Source: Atopobiaceae bacterium
GTDB lineage: Bacteria; Actinomycetota; Coriobacteriia; Coriobacteriales; Atopobiaceae
Length of the DNA: 32,846 bases
Assembly: GCA_017533825.1 (NCBI GenBank)
Contig: JAFWIE010000062.1
Location: 1 to 32,846, forward strand
Reading direction: 5' to 3'
Shown: positions 16,047 through 22,857 of the stretch, piece after piece
Position numbering within the stretch: position 1 is the stretch's first letter
Layout of the letters: every line of letters begins with the position of its first letter
The notes under the pieces: generated by a model
The model's input: the letters and a program-made list of their open reading frames with translations, nothing else
The model's database searches: none
What the model was told of the DNA's origin: nothing
Program-made: the position numbers and the translations under genes

Positions 16047-16251
16047 AAAGCGCCAAACTCGAGGTAGAAAAGTGGCAAGAATCGCGACTTCTGTACGGTT
16101 TTTGGGTGCCGATTCGCCATAGGGGCGGTACGGCACCCCACAAAGCCGCAGGTAGAGAGTGCCGTGGATGTGACCCCGTAAAATCCGAGACCGAAAAACC
16201 GTACAAAACCTGCAAAAGTTGCCACTTTTCTCACCCCCGTTTGGCGCTTTT
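16047..16251. repeat. ~205-bp imperfect inverted repeat (MITE-like)
   Basis: The left end (AAAGCGCCAAAC, then GAAAAGTGGCAA and GTACGGTTTTT) is mirrored at the right end (AAAAACCGTAC, then TTGCCACTTTTC and GTTTGGCGCTTTT). A nested hairpin GGGTGCCG/CGGCACCC sits in the middle. The whole unit could fold into one long interrupted stem. No transposase gene is inside. It resembles a non-autonomous inverted-repeat element or a large structured RNA. Confidence 0.75.
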
Positions 16252-16254
16252 GAT

Positions 16255-16347
16255 GGGAGCGAGACTGACGGCATGCCGGGTCGCTGGGAGCGAGGCTGAC
16301 GGCATGTCGGGTCGCTGGGCGCAAGGCTGATGGCGCTTCCAATCGCT
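16255..16347. repeat. 31-bp tandem repeat, three units
   Basis: Units beginning GGGAGCGAG or GGGCGCAAG start at 16255, 16286 and 16317, exactly 31 bp apart. The first two are almost identical (CTGACGGCATG, then GGGTCGCT); the third is diverged. No gene is seen. Confidence 0.8.
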
Positions 16348-16349
16348 GG

Positions 16350-16811
16350 ATGCGATTCGCCTGGAACCTTGTCCGCGAATCACCGCCGGAGGCATTCCGC
16401 TATGTGACAATTGCCGCACCATACGCGAGCATGAAGGTGGCCTCGTTGCTGCTCCCGGCCATTCGCGACGCCGCCGCTCGCGGTGTTTCGGTGAGGTTGA
16501 TTGTGGACGAGCCTTCTGGCATGGCCGCGCGAGAGCGTCTGTCTGCCGTGCTGTCCGTGCTGCGGGAAGTTGGATGCGAAGCAGAGATGGGTAGGCTGAC
16601 CGTGACGGGAATCGCCGTAATCGATGGGCGAGTGGCATGGTATGGCACGCTGCCACTGCTGGCCCTTTCCAAGGAAGGCGACTGTAGCTTGCGCGTCGTG
16701 AGCGCCGAGGTTGCGGCCGACCTGTGCGACGCGCTGAAAGAGTGCACGCCTGAGCCGTGGCAGTCCGTGTCGAGTTCCGCTCAAGCCAACGCAAGTGCTG
16801 TGTGCCATTAG
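16350..16811 (+). pseudogene. Fragment of a PLD-like C-terminal domain
   Basis: Open frame of 153 codons without a ribosome binding site. The pattern VTIAAPYAS, ARGVSVRLIVDEP, then VIDGRVAWYGTLPLL and LRVVSAEVA resembles the phospholipase D-like domain found at the C-terminus of some large helicase/nuclease proteins, where the second motif reads IDGxxxWYGSxN. The catalytic HKD motif is not intact here. The fragment begins abruptly after tandem repeats and lacks the helicase part, so I read it as the left-over 3' end of a longer gene. A short independent protein cannot be excluded. Confidence 0.5.
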
Positions 16812-16854
16812 GTGAGGTGCGGCTGGGCTGCCGCAGGGCGGTCAGGCTTGCGAA

Positions 16855-16925
16855 ATTACCGACTAAGGGACACGGGGTGGTCCCGTTCCTGCGGTTTTGT
16901 GCCGTGCGCTGCCTATAGTCGGTAA
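16855..16925. repeat. Palindromic element, short form (S2)
   Basis: ATTACCGAC to GTCGGTAAT, about 71 bp, nearly identical to S1 at 15782 (including GGGACACGGGGTGGTCCC). It stands alone, without a long-form partner. It lies 105 bp before the AAA-ATPase-like gene at 17030. Confidence 0.9.
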
Positions 16926-17029
16926 TTCGGAGTATCGCGTCGATGAGCTCGCACATGTCGTCCGCCCGCCACTGGCATCGTGACTGCGGTGTATGATGTT
17001 TGCAACAGCCACCACGGACGGGAGACGTG

Positions 17030-17758
17030 ATGAGAAGGTTCAACACCACGGGACTCTGCGTTCCGCGAAAGCACTACATGGTGGATGTGTCGGGTCGTAT
17101 CGCTCAGATGCGGGTCATGGTGGATGCTGGCGACTACTTTTGCGTCAATCGCCCCAGACAGTACGGTAAGACGACGTTGCTCGCAGCGCTCGAGCACTCG
17201 CTTGCCGAGGCGTATGAGGTGGCGAGCTTCAGCTTCCAGAGGCTCTCGTACGCTGACTTCGCCTCGGAGGCGGCATTCGTCCGGGCGCTCTGTCGCAACG
17301 TGCCCAAGGCCTGTCGGACGTTTCCCTCGCCTGTGGCCGAGCGCATGCGCGAGGTGGCACGCGACCGGCAAGTGGAGTGGGTGATGGGCGACCTGTTCGA
17401 CCTCTTTGAGGAGTGGGTCGAGCAATCCGGTCAACCCGTGGTACTCATCATCGACGAGGTCGACTCCGCGACGAGCAACCAGGTGTTTCTCGACTTCCTT
17501 GCGCGGTTGCGGGACCAGTATCTGCTGCATGAGAAGGACCCCTCCTACCCGGCGTTCCAGTCGGTGATTCTCGCCGGCGTCACCGATGTGAAGCACCTTA
17601 AGGCGAGAATACGCCCCGAGGAGCAGCTGCGCGGATACCTGGAGCACTTCGGTCTCGACGTGGGCTACATGCTTTCCTTCAACTTCAACAGGCACAAGGA
17701 GCCCGGCCTCAGGCGCGTTGCCGTCGGCGACAAGGTCCTCTGGGAGGAGACGATCTAG
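17030..17758 (+). pseudogene. AAA-ATPase-like (PF09820-type) gene with internal deletion
   Basis: 242 codons; the ATG at 17030 follows ACGGGAG. The N-terminal half is typical of the AAA-ATPase-like family: CVPRKHYMVD, NRPRQYGKTTLL as Walker A, VVLIIDEVD as Walker B, VILAGVTDVKHLKARIRPEE. Directly after RPEE it continues with LEHFGLDVGYMLSFNF and RRVAVGDKVLWEE, which is the normal far C-terminus of this family. Family members are usually about 500 or more residues, so roughly half the protein (the lid and part of the nuclease-like domain) seems to have been removed in frame. It is probably non-functional, although the reading frame is open. Family role is uncertain; these genes are often multicopy and patchy. 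Confidence 0.75.
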
Positions 17759-17763
17759 ACGCG

Positions 17764-18126
17764 TCACGACTGTTCGCGGAGCGCATCGAGTCGCCTGCGT
17801 GCCCCTGGCTCATGTCGTCTCGCGGCATCGGGATAGACGTCCCGCTGGCAGGCGAGCCCCACCGCGAGGCGCTCCAGCGTCGTGTCTATGATCTTTTCGG
17901 CGTCACTCGACGGCATACCCCAGCTCCTCGCCTCGGCCAGCAGGTGTGTACGGCCCACCTCTGCGTAGGGGCGGGCCTTCACGGGAAGCGAGAGCGAGAG
18001 AAGCGGCATGCCTACGTGCTCTCGCGCGACCTCGCTCTCGTAGGAGAAGCGGGCGCCGCGTCGCGTAGGCACGAGCCTGCCGATTGGCATGCCCAGAAGC
18101 GATACGACGAGTTCCTTCCCGGTCAT
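17764..18126 (-). pseudogene. hipA: HipA toxin remnant, kinase core deleted
   Basis: 120 codons, starting 2 bp after the hipB-like stop. The first ~58 residues are HipA-like N-terminus (ELVVSLLG, IGRLVPTRRG, FSYESEV, LLSLSLPVK). It then jumps to a HipA-like C-terminal helix region (AEARSWGMPSSDAEKIIDTT). A normal HipA kinase has about 400-440 aa, so around 300 residues including the catalytic Asp and ATP-binding residues are missing. Toxin activity is therefore not expected. The junction is near position 17940. Confidence 0.7.
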
Positions 18127-18128
18127 GA

Positions 18129-18374
18129 TCAGTCCTCATGTTCGGTTACGGATACGTCCGCGCTCTTCGGGACGATTACGAGTCGCAGGCCAAGGCGCTG
18201 CAGAGCGAGCTCAAGGGTCCGCGTGGAGGTGTTCTTGCCCTGCTCGAGGTTCGAAAGGGTGGTGTGCGAGACGCCCAGCTCGCGGGCGAAGACATCCTGG
18301 CGCTTGCCCTTCGCGCGGCGCACGTCCCGCAGGAACTCTCCCGTCTGTTCCAGCGTGTAGCTGTTTGTCCACAT
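18129..18374 (-). CDS. hipB: HipB-like helix-turn-helix antitoxin/repressor
   Basis: 81 aa; the ATG at 18374 follows GGAGG at good spacing (a longer frame to 18521 covers the promoter and lacks a start signal). A Cro/CI-type helix-turn-helix is clear: KRQDVFARELGVS, TLSNLEQGK, then TLELALQRLGLRLVIV, as in HipB. It precedes the deleted hipA gene by 2 bp, the usual hipBA order. Three inverted repeats in its promoter suggest autorepression. With the toxin core gone, it may persist only as a DNA-binding protein. Confidence 0.8.
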   Translation of the reverse strand: MWTNSYTLEQTGEFLRDVRRAKGKRQDVFARELGVSHTTLSNLEQGKNTSTRTLELALQRLGLRLVIVPKSADVSVTEHED

Positions 18375-18385
18375 GGTTGCCTCCG

Positions 18386-18474
18386 TCCAGAATGCTGGAT
18401 ACTTGGCATGGGAGTATAAAACGCCAGTATTCTGGACGCAACGGACTTTGCGCGATTTGTCCAGTATTCTGGAC
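18386..18474 (-). promoter_or_regulatory. hipB promoter with three evenly spaced operators
   Basis: On the minus strand TTGCGT (18441-18436) and TATACT (18418-18413) are 17 bp apart. Inverted repeats of the form TCCAG-N4-CTGGA occur at 18386-18399, 18424-18436 (one arm imperfect) and 18459-18474 (GTCCAGTATTCTGGAC). Their centres are 37 bp apart in both intervals. The middle site lies in the promoter spacer, so binding should block RNA polymerase. These are most likely the HipB operators. Confidence 0.75.
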
Positions 18475-18582
18475 GTGCGTGCCGTGAGAAGGCGCGTATA
18501 GTCAAGCACGAATGCGGACATGTGAGAGGCGACTGGCTTGAACCTGCTTCGGTGATGCGGGCGAAGCGCACGTCGAGGGATT

Positions 18583-19060
18583 CTTTAAGACGCGCCTCTG
18601 TCGGGCGACCTCGATGGCCGAGCTCGCGCTTTCCGGGCGTCTGACATAGTCCGTGAGCCGTTCTTCGTCCAGGCATTCGCTCATCGCGCGTAGGTACTTG
18701 AGCTTCAAATCGGACAGCTCGTCGACGAGTGGCTTGAGCGCGCGACGCTCGTACGCACGGACCGCCATCGGCACCACCTCGTCCACGTCTCGCCAGTTCA
18801 CGACGTGGCGTCCGTCCACGGCCATGCTCATCCATATGGGTGACGAGGTGGTATCCCAAAAGCTGCATGAGAGATAGGGGTACCCGTAGCTCGCCTCGTT
18901 GAGGGTGTCCGCCTCCTCCCTGCGAATGGACGGGCCCTCGACGCATGCGAAGGTATCCGCGAATGCGTCTTCCGCCTCTTCCCACGTGAAGAGGCCAATC
19001 TCTTTTCTGCAAATGTACTCTATTCTGCATAATATGCAAATCTGCGATGCAAGAAGAAAT
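18583..19060 (-). pseudogene. Decayed duplicate of the ATPase gene at 22858-24012
   Basis: The minus-strand sequence matches the ATPase at 24012-22858 in pieces: the 5' leader and its TGCAGAAAA, then a jump (near 19003) to EIGLFTWEEAE, on to SECLDEERL, then a second jump (near 18651-18657) to DYVRRPESASSAIE. The P-loop and Walker B regions are missing. Between the jumps a +2 (AGAGATAGG versus AGATAGG) and a +1 insertion garble about 20 codons and then restore the frame. The second deletion lies between short direct repeats CCGCGAG present in the full copy. Upstream DNA and the palindromic element are also duplicated. Non-functional. Confidence 0.85.
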
Positions 19061-19107
19061 CTGCGAGGGAGTGGAGGATGTTCCTGCGCAGCGCCCGGAC
19101 TCGAGAA

Positions 19108-19199
19108 ATTACCGACCATGGGCACGATGCACGGTTAAATGCTATATATGCGCAGGTGAGAGGGGCATGCACATATGGCATAGGTCTATCGTCGGTAAT
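19108..19199. repeat. Palindromic element, long form (L2)
   Basis: About 92 bp from ATTACCGACCATGGG to GTCGGTAAT. The interior GGTTAAATGCTATATAT and GAGGGGCATGCA is nearly identical to the long form at 24527. It is located upstream of the ATPase pseudogene (minus strand) and joined by 11 bp to a short form. Confidence 0.9.
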
Positions 19200-19210
19200 A
19201 ACGAAAGGGT

Positions 19211-19283
19211 ATTTACCGACTATGGGACTCAGGGCGTGCCCGTTCCTGCGGTTTTGTCCCGCGCGCCGCCCATAGTCGGTAAT
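19211..19283. repeat. Palindromic element, short form (S3)
   Basis: ATTTACCGAC to GTCGGTAAT, about 73 bp, with the core GTTCCTGCGGTTTTGT. It is the second half of an L-S pair; the sequence following it (GAGTTGGAGAGCCCGAGG) matches that following the element at 24139. Confidence 0.9.
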
Positions 19284-19680
19284 TCGGAGTTGGAGAGCCC
19301 GAGGTATGCAACACTCGACGGGCGCCTGAGCTCGGGGCAGATGCGGAGGGACTTCTGGGCTAGGCGATATGTTGGTGGAGCGACAGGGTTTTGGCGGGGC
19401 TCGCGCTCTATGGACGGCGCTCGATTTGGCCCGAGCGAGATTCTCTTTCGCCGTGTGGCGCCCGCCCGGAACCCGAGACACCCCCGAATTCCATGCGATG
19501 GGCAGAGGGACGCGAAGCACCCCGTCTCGCCAATGTTGAACGAAAAACCCGTCCCCTGTTCCACGTCCCCTGTTCCAGAACGAAAAACCCGTCCCCTGTT
19601 CCATTGCAGGCGGAGGGACGCGAAGCACCAGTCTCGTCATTGTTGAACGAAAAACCCGTCCCCTGTTCCACCTTGACGTT
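19284..19680. repeat. Intergenic repeat block with CCCGTCCCCTGTTCCA motif, copy 1
   Basis: No gene. About 280 bp (19284-19563) is repeated at 24211-24471, including GAGATTCTCTTTCGCCG, CCCCGAATTCCAT and GAGGGACGCGAAGCAC. It ends with the motif GAACGAAAAACCC-GTCCCCTGTTCCA, which appears three times here (near 19537, 19578 and 19645) and again at 22815 and 24444. Read on the minus strand the motif ends in a GGGTTTTT run. Reading frames across the block are artefacts of the repeat. Confidence 0.8.
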
Positions 19681-19704
19681 CACCTATATCCCGTTTGCCG
19701 TTTT

Positions 19705-19736
19705 CCTAGTGACAGGTTTGCTAGGATAGCTACAAT
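19705..19736 (+). promoter_or_regulatory. Promoter and possible operator of the AAA/TOPRIM pair
   Basis: GTGACA (19709-19714) and TACAAT (19731-19736) are 16 bp apart, 45 bp before the ATG at 19781. An inverted repeat CCTAG-N11-CTAGG (19705-19725) overlaps the -35 box and could bind a repressor. Confidence 0.55.
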
Positions 19737-19780
19737 GATAAACAGAAAGTATGGTCATCACTGTAATGGAGGGTGAGGAC

Positions 19781-20986
19781 ATGAGATTGCTCAGGGCTGT
19801 GATAGACGGGGCCGAGCTCTTTAGGGACGACCATTTAGCTATCGATTTGTTCGCGATCGACAGGGTGCCGAAGCCAGAGGGCGGGCTACGAACTGCGGAT
19901 GTCACTCAGATGGGAGAAAGCACGTCGATATATTCCCAGAATGTGGTGGGAATCTCTGGCGTCAATGCGTCAGGAAAGACCACGGCGCTCAACCTCCTGC
20001 ATTTTGTGCTTGACCTACTGGCGGGAGAGGTGACGCTAAGGGGATTTCGTGGGCGCGACCTGACCGTGGGGAAGGTCGGCACGCGCCTCTTTATATCTGT
20101 CGTTTTTTGGCACGAAGAAGCATTCTACTTGCTCGAATCGGAGCTTGAGCGCGAAGGCAGGTCGCTGTTTGCTGGCCCATCATCGCTCTTTGGCTTTCGC
20201 TTTGTCGACGAGACCATCTGGCGTCTCGCCATACCTCGCGTCAATCGCAGGATGATCGGAGATTCGCGAGCATTCAGGGAGGCTGCGGTCGTGGTTCGTC
20301 GCAGGCATGGCGATTCCGCCCTCACAGAGTCGGAACTGAGGCTTCTGGGGGACGATCGTTCCATTGTGTCCCTCGTAACTGGGAGGGTGCGGTCGCGTGT
20401 CTTATCTCCCGGGAGGGAGCTTCCCACGGAGACGCTTGCGACCCCAGTAGTCCAAGCCTTCGACTCGAGCGTGGAACGCTTGGACTGGGATTCTCAGAAC
20501 GAGGTGTACACCTTGCAGTTCAAGGGCGAGCGTGCCCGCATAGTGGATCGAAACGTGGCTGCGATGCTGCTCTCGCGAGGAACGGTGTTCGGATCCGAGA
20601 TGGTGAATCGCGCTATGGAGGTGCTTTCGTGCGGGGGCTATCTCCTGGTGGACGAGATGGAGGAGGCGATTAACCGCTCGCTCGTGGCCACCATCATCGA
20701 CCTGTTCGTTTCGCCCGTCACAAATCCACATGGTGCCCAGCTCATTTTCACCACGCACTATCCAGAGCTGTTAGACGTTCTTCATCGCAAGGACAACATC
20801 TACCTTCTCGTACGGGGCGAGGACCAAAGGACCGAGGTGGTGAAGTATTCCGATCGCGTCCGACGGATAGAGAACAAGAAGAGTGAGGTGGTACTCTCTG
20901 ACCTCATAAAGGGGACCATGCCCCGCTATCCCGACGTGCGCGCGATGCGCGATTACGTGAGGAGGTATGTCGATGGGCGGACGTGA
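19781..20986 (+). CDS. AAA_21/RloA-like AAA ATPase of a putative defence pair
   Basis: 401 aa; the ATG at 19781 follows GGAGGGTGAGG, preferred to the in-frame ATG at 19751. Walker A is GVNASGKTT near residues 66-74. Walker B is YLLVDEME near residue 291, followed by TTHYPELLD, the switch/H-loop pattern of SMC-like ABC ATPases of the AAA_15/AAA_21 group used in OLD, RloA, AbiL and PARIS (AriA). Soluble. It overlaps the next gene by 14-20 bp, so the two products are probably made together. By analogy it senses or transduces an infection signal and controls the downstream nuclease-like protein. The exact system type cannot be settled by eye. Confidence 0.75.
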   Translation: MRLLRAVIDGAELFRDDHLAIDLFAIDRVPKPEGGLRTADVTQMGESTSIYSQNVVGISGVNASGKTTALNLLHFVLDLLAGEVTLRGFRGRDLTVGKVGTRLFISVVFWHEEAFYLLESELEREGRSLFAGPSSLFGFRFVDETIWRLAIPRVNRRMIGDSRAFREAAVVVRRRHGDSALTESELRLLGDDRSIVSLVTGRVRSRVLSPGRELPTETLATPVVQAFDSSVERLDWDSQNEVYTLQFKGERARIVDRNVAAMLLSRGTVFGSEMVNRAMEVLSCGGYLLVDEMEEAINRSLVATIIDLFVSPVTNPHGAQLIFTTHYPELLDVLHRKDNIYLLVRGEDQRTEVVKYSDRVRRIENKKSEVVLSDLIKGTMPRYPDVRAMRDYVRRYVDGRT

Positions 20987-21554
20987 CGTTGTGAGGGACC
21001 TCGCGTCCAAATACGTTTTGTTCTCGTGCGAGGGTACCGCCGAGGAGGTCATCATAAGTAAACTCCACGAAGGCGGCCGTCTTGCAGTGCCGCGCGAGCG
21101 CGTGGTCGAGGACCTAATCTATTTCACGCCATACACGCGATTGCGTAAAGCGGAGCAGATAGCGCAGAGATTCTTTGGCGCGAGTTATGTTGCCGGCGGC
21201 GCATCTGGCTTGCTCTTAGCGCGCATAGTCGATAGCCGAGCCGGGCGCTTTGTGCTGCCACGACGATGGGCTGGATCGTGTGTGGTGGAGAGTTTCTTCA
21301 CTCGTCCAGAGATCGAGATACTCACAATTCATGCGGAGGAGGCATTTGGGATTTGGCTACGAGAGTCTAGGAGAAACAGGCAGCTTCGGCCAAGTGAATT
21401 CTGTAAGGGGAGTCTGGGGCTGCGCGATATCAAGAGCCGAGGCTTCCTCGAGTCATTCTGGACTGCCGATAGGCTCGTGCAGGCAATACACGACTACGAC
21501 GAGCATCGAAACCGCTCTTCGGGCGAGCTTTCGTTGGGGGATTTGCTGAGGTAA
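20973..21554 (+). CDS. TOPRIM-like (RloB/AbiL-type) partner protein
   Basis: 193 aa. ATG 20973 sits 7 bp after GGAGG; ATG 20967 in the same frame is too close to it. Near the N-terminus VLFSCEGTAEEVII resembles the first TOPRIM motif (hydrophobic strand, Glu-Gly). Further on, RPEIEILTIHAEEAF and LRPSEFCKG, LRDIKSRGF recall the conserved C-terminal half of small proteins paired with AAA ATPases. A clear DxD motif is not seen, so a catalytic TOPRIM site is uncertain. The overlap with the ATPase gene supports one functional unit, probably an effector nuclease or inhibitor. Downstream DNA is debris, so the operon ends here. Confidence 0.65.
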   Translation: MGGRDVVRDLASKYVLFSCEGTAEEVIISKLHEGGRLAVPRERVVEDLIYFTPYTRLRKAEQIAQRFFGASYVAGGASGLLLARIVDSRAGRFVLPRRWAGSCVVESFFTRPEIEILTIHAEEAFGIWLRESRRNRQLRPSEFCKGSLGLRDIKSRGFLESFWTADRLVQAIHDYDEHRNRSSGELSLGDLLR

Positions 21555-21619
21555 GTGTTGCTTGGCGGAGGTTGGCATTGAGTGTGAAGCGCGTCGGGGG
21601 AGTAGTTCTGCGGACGTGC

Positions 21620-21725
21620 TCACACCCGCGTGGTTGAGCGTTACCTCGCCGAGGTCGCGGGAGCAGCGCATGAACCTCTTGCGCTCGAACCTCTCGAAGG
21701 CGAGGGATTTACAGATGTGCATAAG
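21620..21725 (-). pseudogene. Tail fragment 1 of an unrecognised protein
   Basis: Minus-strand reading FERFERKRFM, CSRDLGEVTLNH, then AGV and stop. It matches the tail at 24751-24935 (FEKFERKRFMYYSRDLGEV) but about 90 bp before the stop are deleted: CACACCCGCG joins directly to TGGTTGAGCG on the plus strand. No start or body of the gene is present. Confidence 0.7.
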
Positions 21726-21798
21726 TACCTGCAATAACCTATATCTGAGGGCAAATGTGGATGGTGATGAACGTGCTGCTGACGTAAAGAGAGGCTGA

Positions 21799-22313
21799 GA
21801 AGCGCTTCGGCGGCGCTATGGACTGCGGGTGGGTCTTGCGACGGGGAAGCTTCAAAGAGTCGCTCGGGGAATGTACTCCACCGACTCAAGCGAGAGCGCG
21901 ATCGAGGTGCTCGTGAAGAGGTACCCACGCGCCACGCTCACCGGTCACACGGCACTATACGTGCACGGTCTCGTGGACGCACCGCCGGAAGTATCGACCT
22001 CGCGACGAGGCGCGGAGGGACCAAGATATCCGACCCATGCGTCACACAGCACTTTGTGCCTGTTGAATGGGTTGACATCGGAAGGACGGAGGTGGAGTTC
22101 GACGGCGCGAGTGTGCCGGCGTACGACGCCGAGCGCATGCTGCTCGAGTTGATGCGCCTGCGCAACAAGCTGCCATGGGACCTCTACCGCGAGGCCGTCG
22201 CCTCGTTTCGCAGGAGGGTGGGCTCCCTGGACATTTACCTGGTGCAGGACTACGCCGAGCACATCCCACGAGGGCAGGCTTATCTCGACCGCGCGCTGTT
22301 AGAGGTGTTCTGA
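21799..22313 (+). pseudogene. AbiEi-like antitoxin, frameshifted
   Basis: Frame one reads LATGKLQRVARGMYS, LTGHTALYVHGLVDAPPE; after a shift near 21990 the next frame continues SIDLATRRGGTKISDP, VEWVDIGRTEVEFDGA, AERMLLELMRLRNKLP to the stop at 22313. Joined, this fits a type IV toxin-antitoxin AbiEi family antitoxin (winged helix then C-terminal domain). A single missing base explains the shift. The 5' end is blocked by an in-frame TGA at 21796 and no start is seen. No AbiEii toxin follows. Non-functional. Confidence 0.65.
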
Positions 22314-22388
22314 TGCGTCCCTGAGCTTGGTGCAGTTGCAGATGGATAGGCACTTGCCCTCAGCGAGAACCCATGTTGCCGCCTTTTG

Positions 22389-22563
22389 TCACACCCGCGC
22401 GTAGTAGTCCTCGAGGTCGGCGCGCATCTGGGCGCGGACGCGTTCCCAGTCGGCGTTGGACATCCGCGCGAGAAGGGTGTGGTTGAGCGACAGCTCCCCG
22501 AGGTCGCGCGAGTAGTACATGAACGGCTTGCGCTCGAGCTTCTCGAAGGGCTTCTCGACATGG
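22389..22563 (-). pseudogene. Tail fragment 2 of the same unrecognised protein
   Basis: The minus strand reads EKPFEKLERKPFMYYSRDL, then ELSLNHTLLARMS and ADWERVRAQMRADLEDYYA before RV and stop, close to the tail at 24751. The 5' part is replaced by unrelated sequence near 22563. Fragment only. Confidence 0.75.
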
Positions 22564-22644
22564 GCTTACGCACGGTACATCGGTCGCTAGGAATGGCAAA
22601 TGGGGGATATACCTCGCAGAGCACTGTGCTCCATCAAGCAGAAT

Positions 22645-22700
22645 TGAGCCAGCTCCGTCACAAAAAACGTGAGCCACCTTGCCCGGGAAATGTGAGCCAC
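22645..22700. repeat. TGAGCCA direct repeats, possible IS21-type end
   Basis: TGAGCC occurs at 22645, 22670 and 22693, within ACGTGAGCCAC and ATGTGAGCCAC. Repeated subterminal GTGAGCCA boxes are typical of IS21-like element ends. No transposase gene adjoins, so this would be a remnant end. Confidence 0.3.
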
Positions 22701-22734
22701 GGGTCGCGCGTCGGAGAGGACTCGCGGATGGCGG

Positions 22735-22842
22735 GCTCCCGCCCGGAACCCGAGGCGCCCCCGGATTCCATGCGATTGGCGGAGGGACGCGAAGCACCCG
22801 TCTCGTCATTGTTGAACGAAAAACCCGTCCCCTGTTCCACAT
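22735..22842. repeat. Intergenic repeat block with CCCGTCCCCTGTTCCA motif, copy 2
   Basis: GGGCTCCCGCCCGGAACC, GGATTCCATGCGATTGGC and GAGGGACGCGAAGCACCC, then the terminal motif, matching part of 19440-19671 and 24360-24471. It lies just downstream of the minus-strand ATPase gene and may act at its transcript end. Confidence 0.8.
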
Positions 22843-22857
22843 TGCGCCGTTCCATTG

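Noticed and set aside
18502..19125. The 207-codon minus-strand frame as a real gene
   Set aside because: Comparison with 22858-24012 shows two deletions and offsetting insertions; the ATPase core is absent, so the open frame is accidental.
19020..19640. Minus-strand reading frame across the palindromic elements and repeat block
   Set aside because: The frame simply translates the repeats; near-identical phrases recur wherever the elements occur, which explains its apparent conservation.
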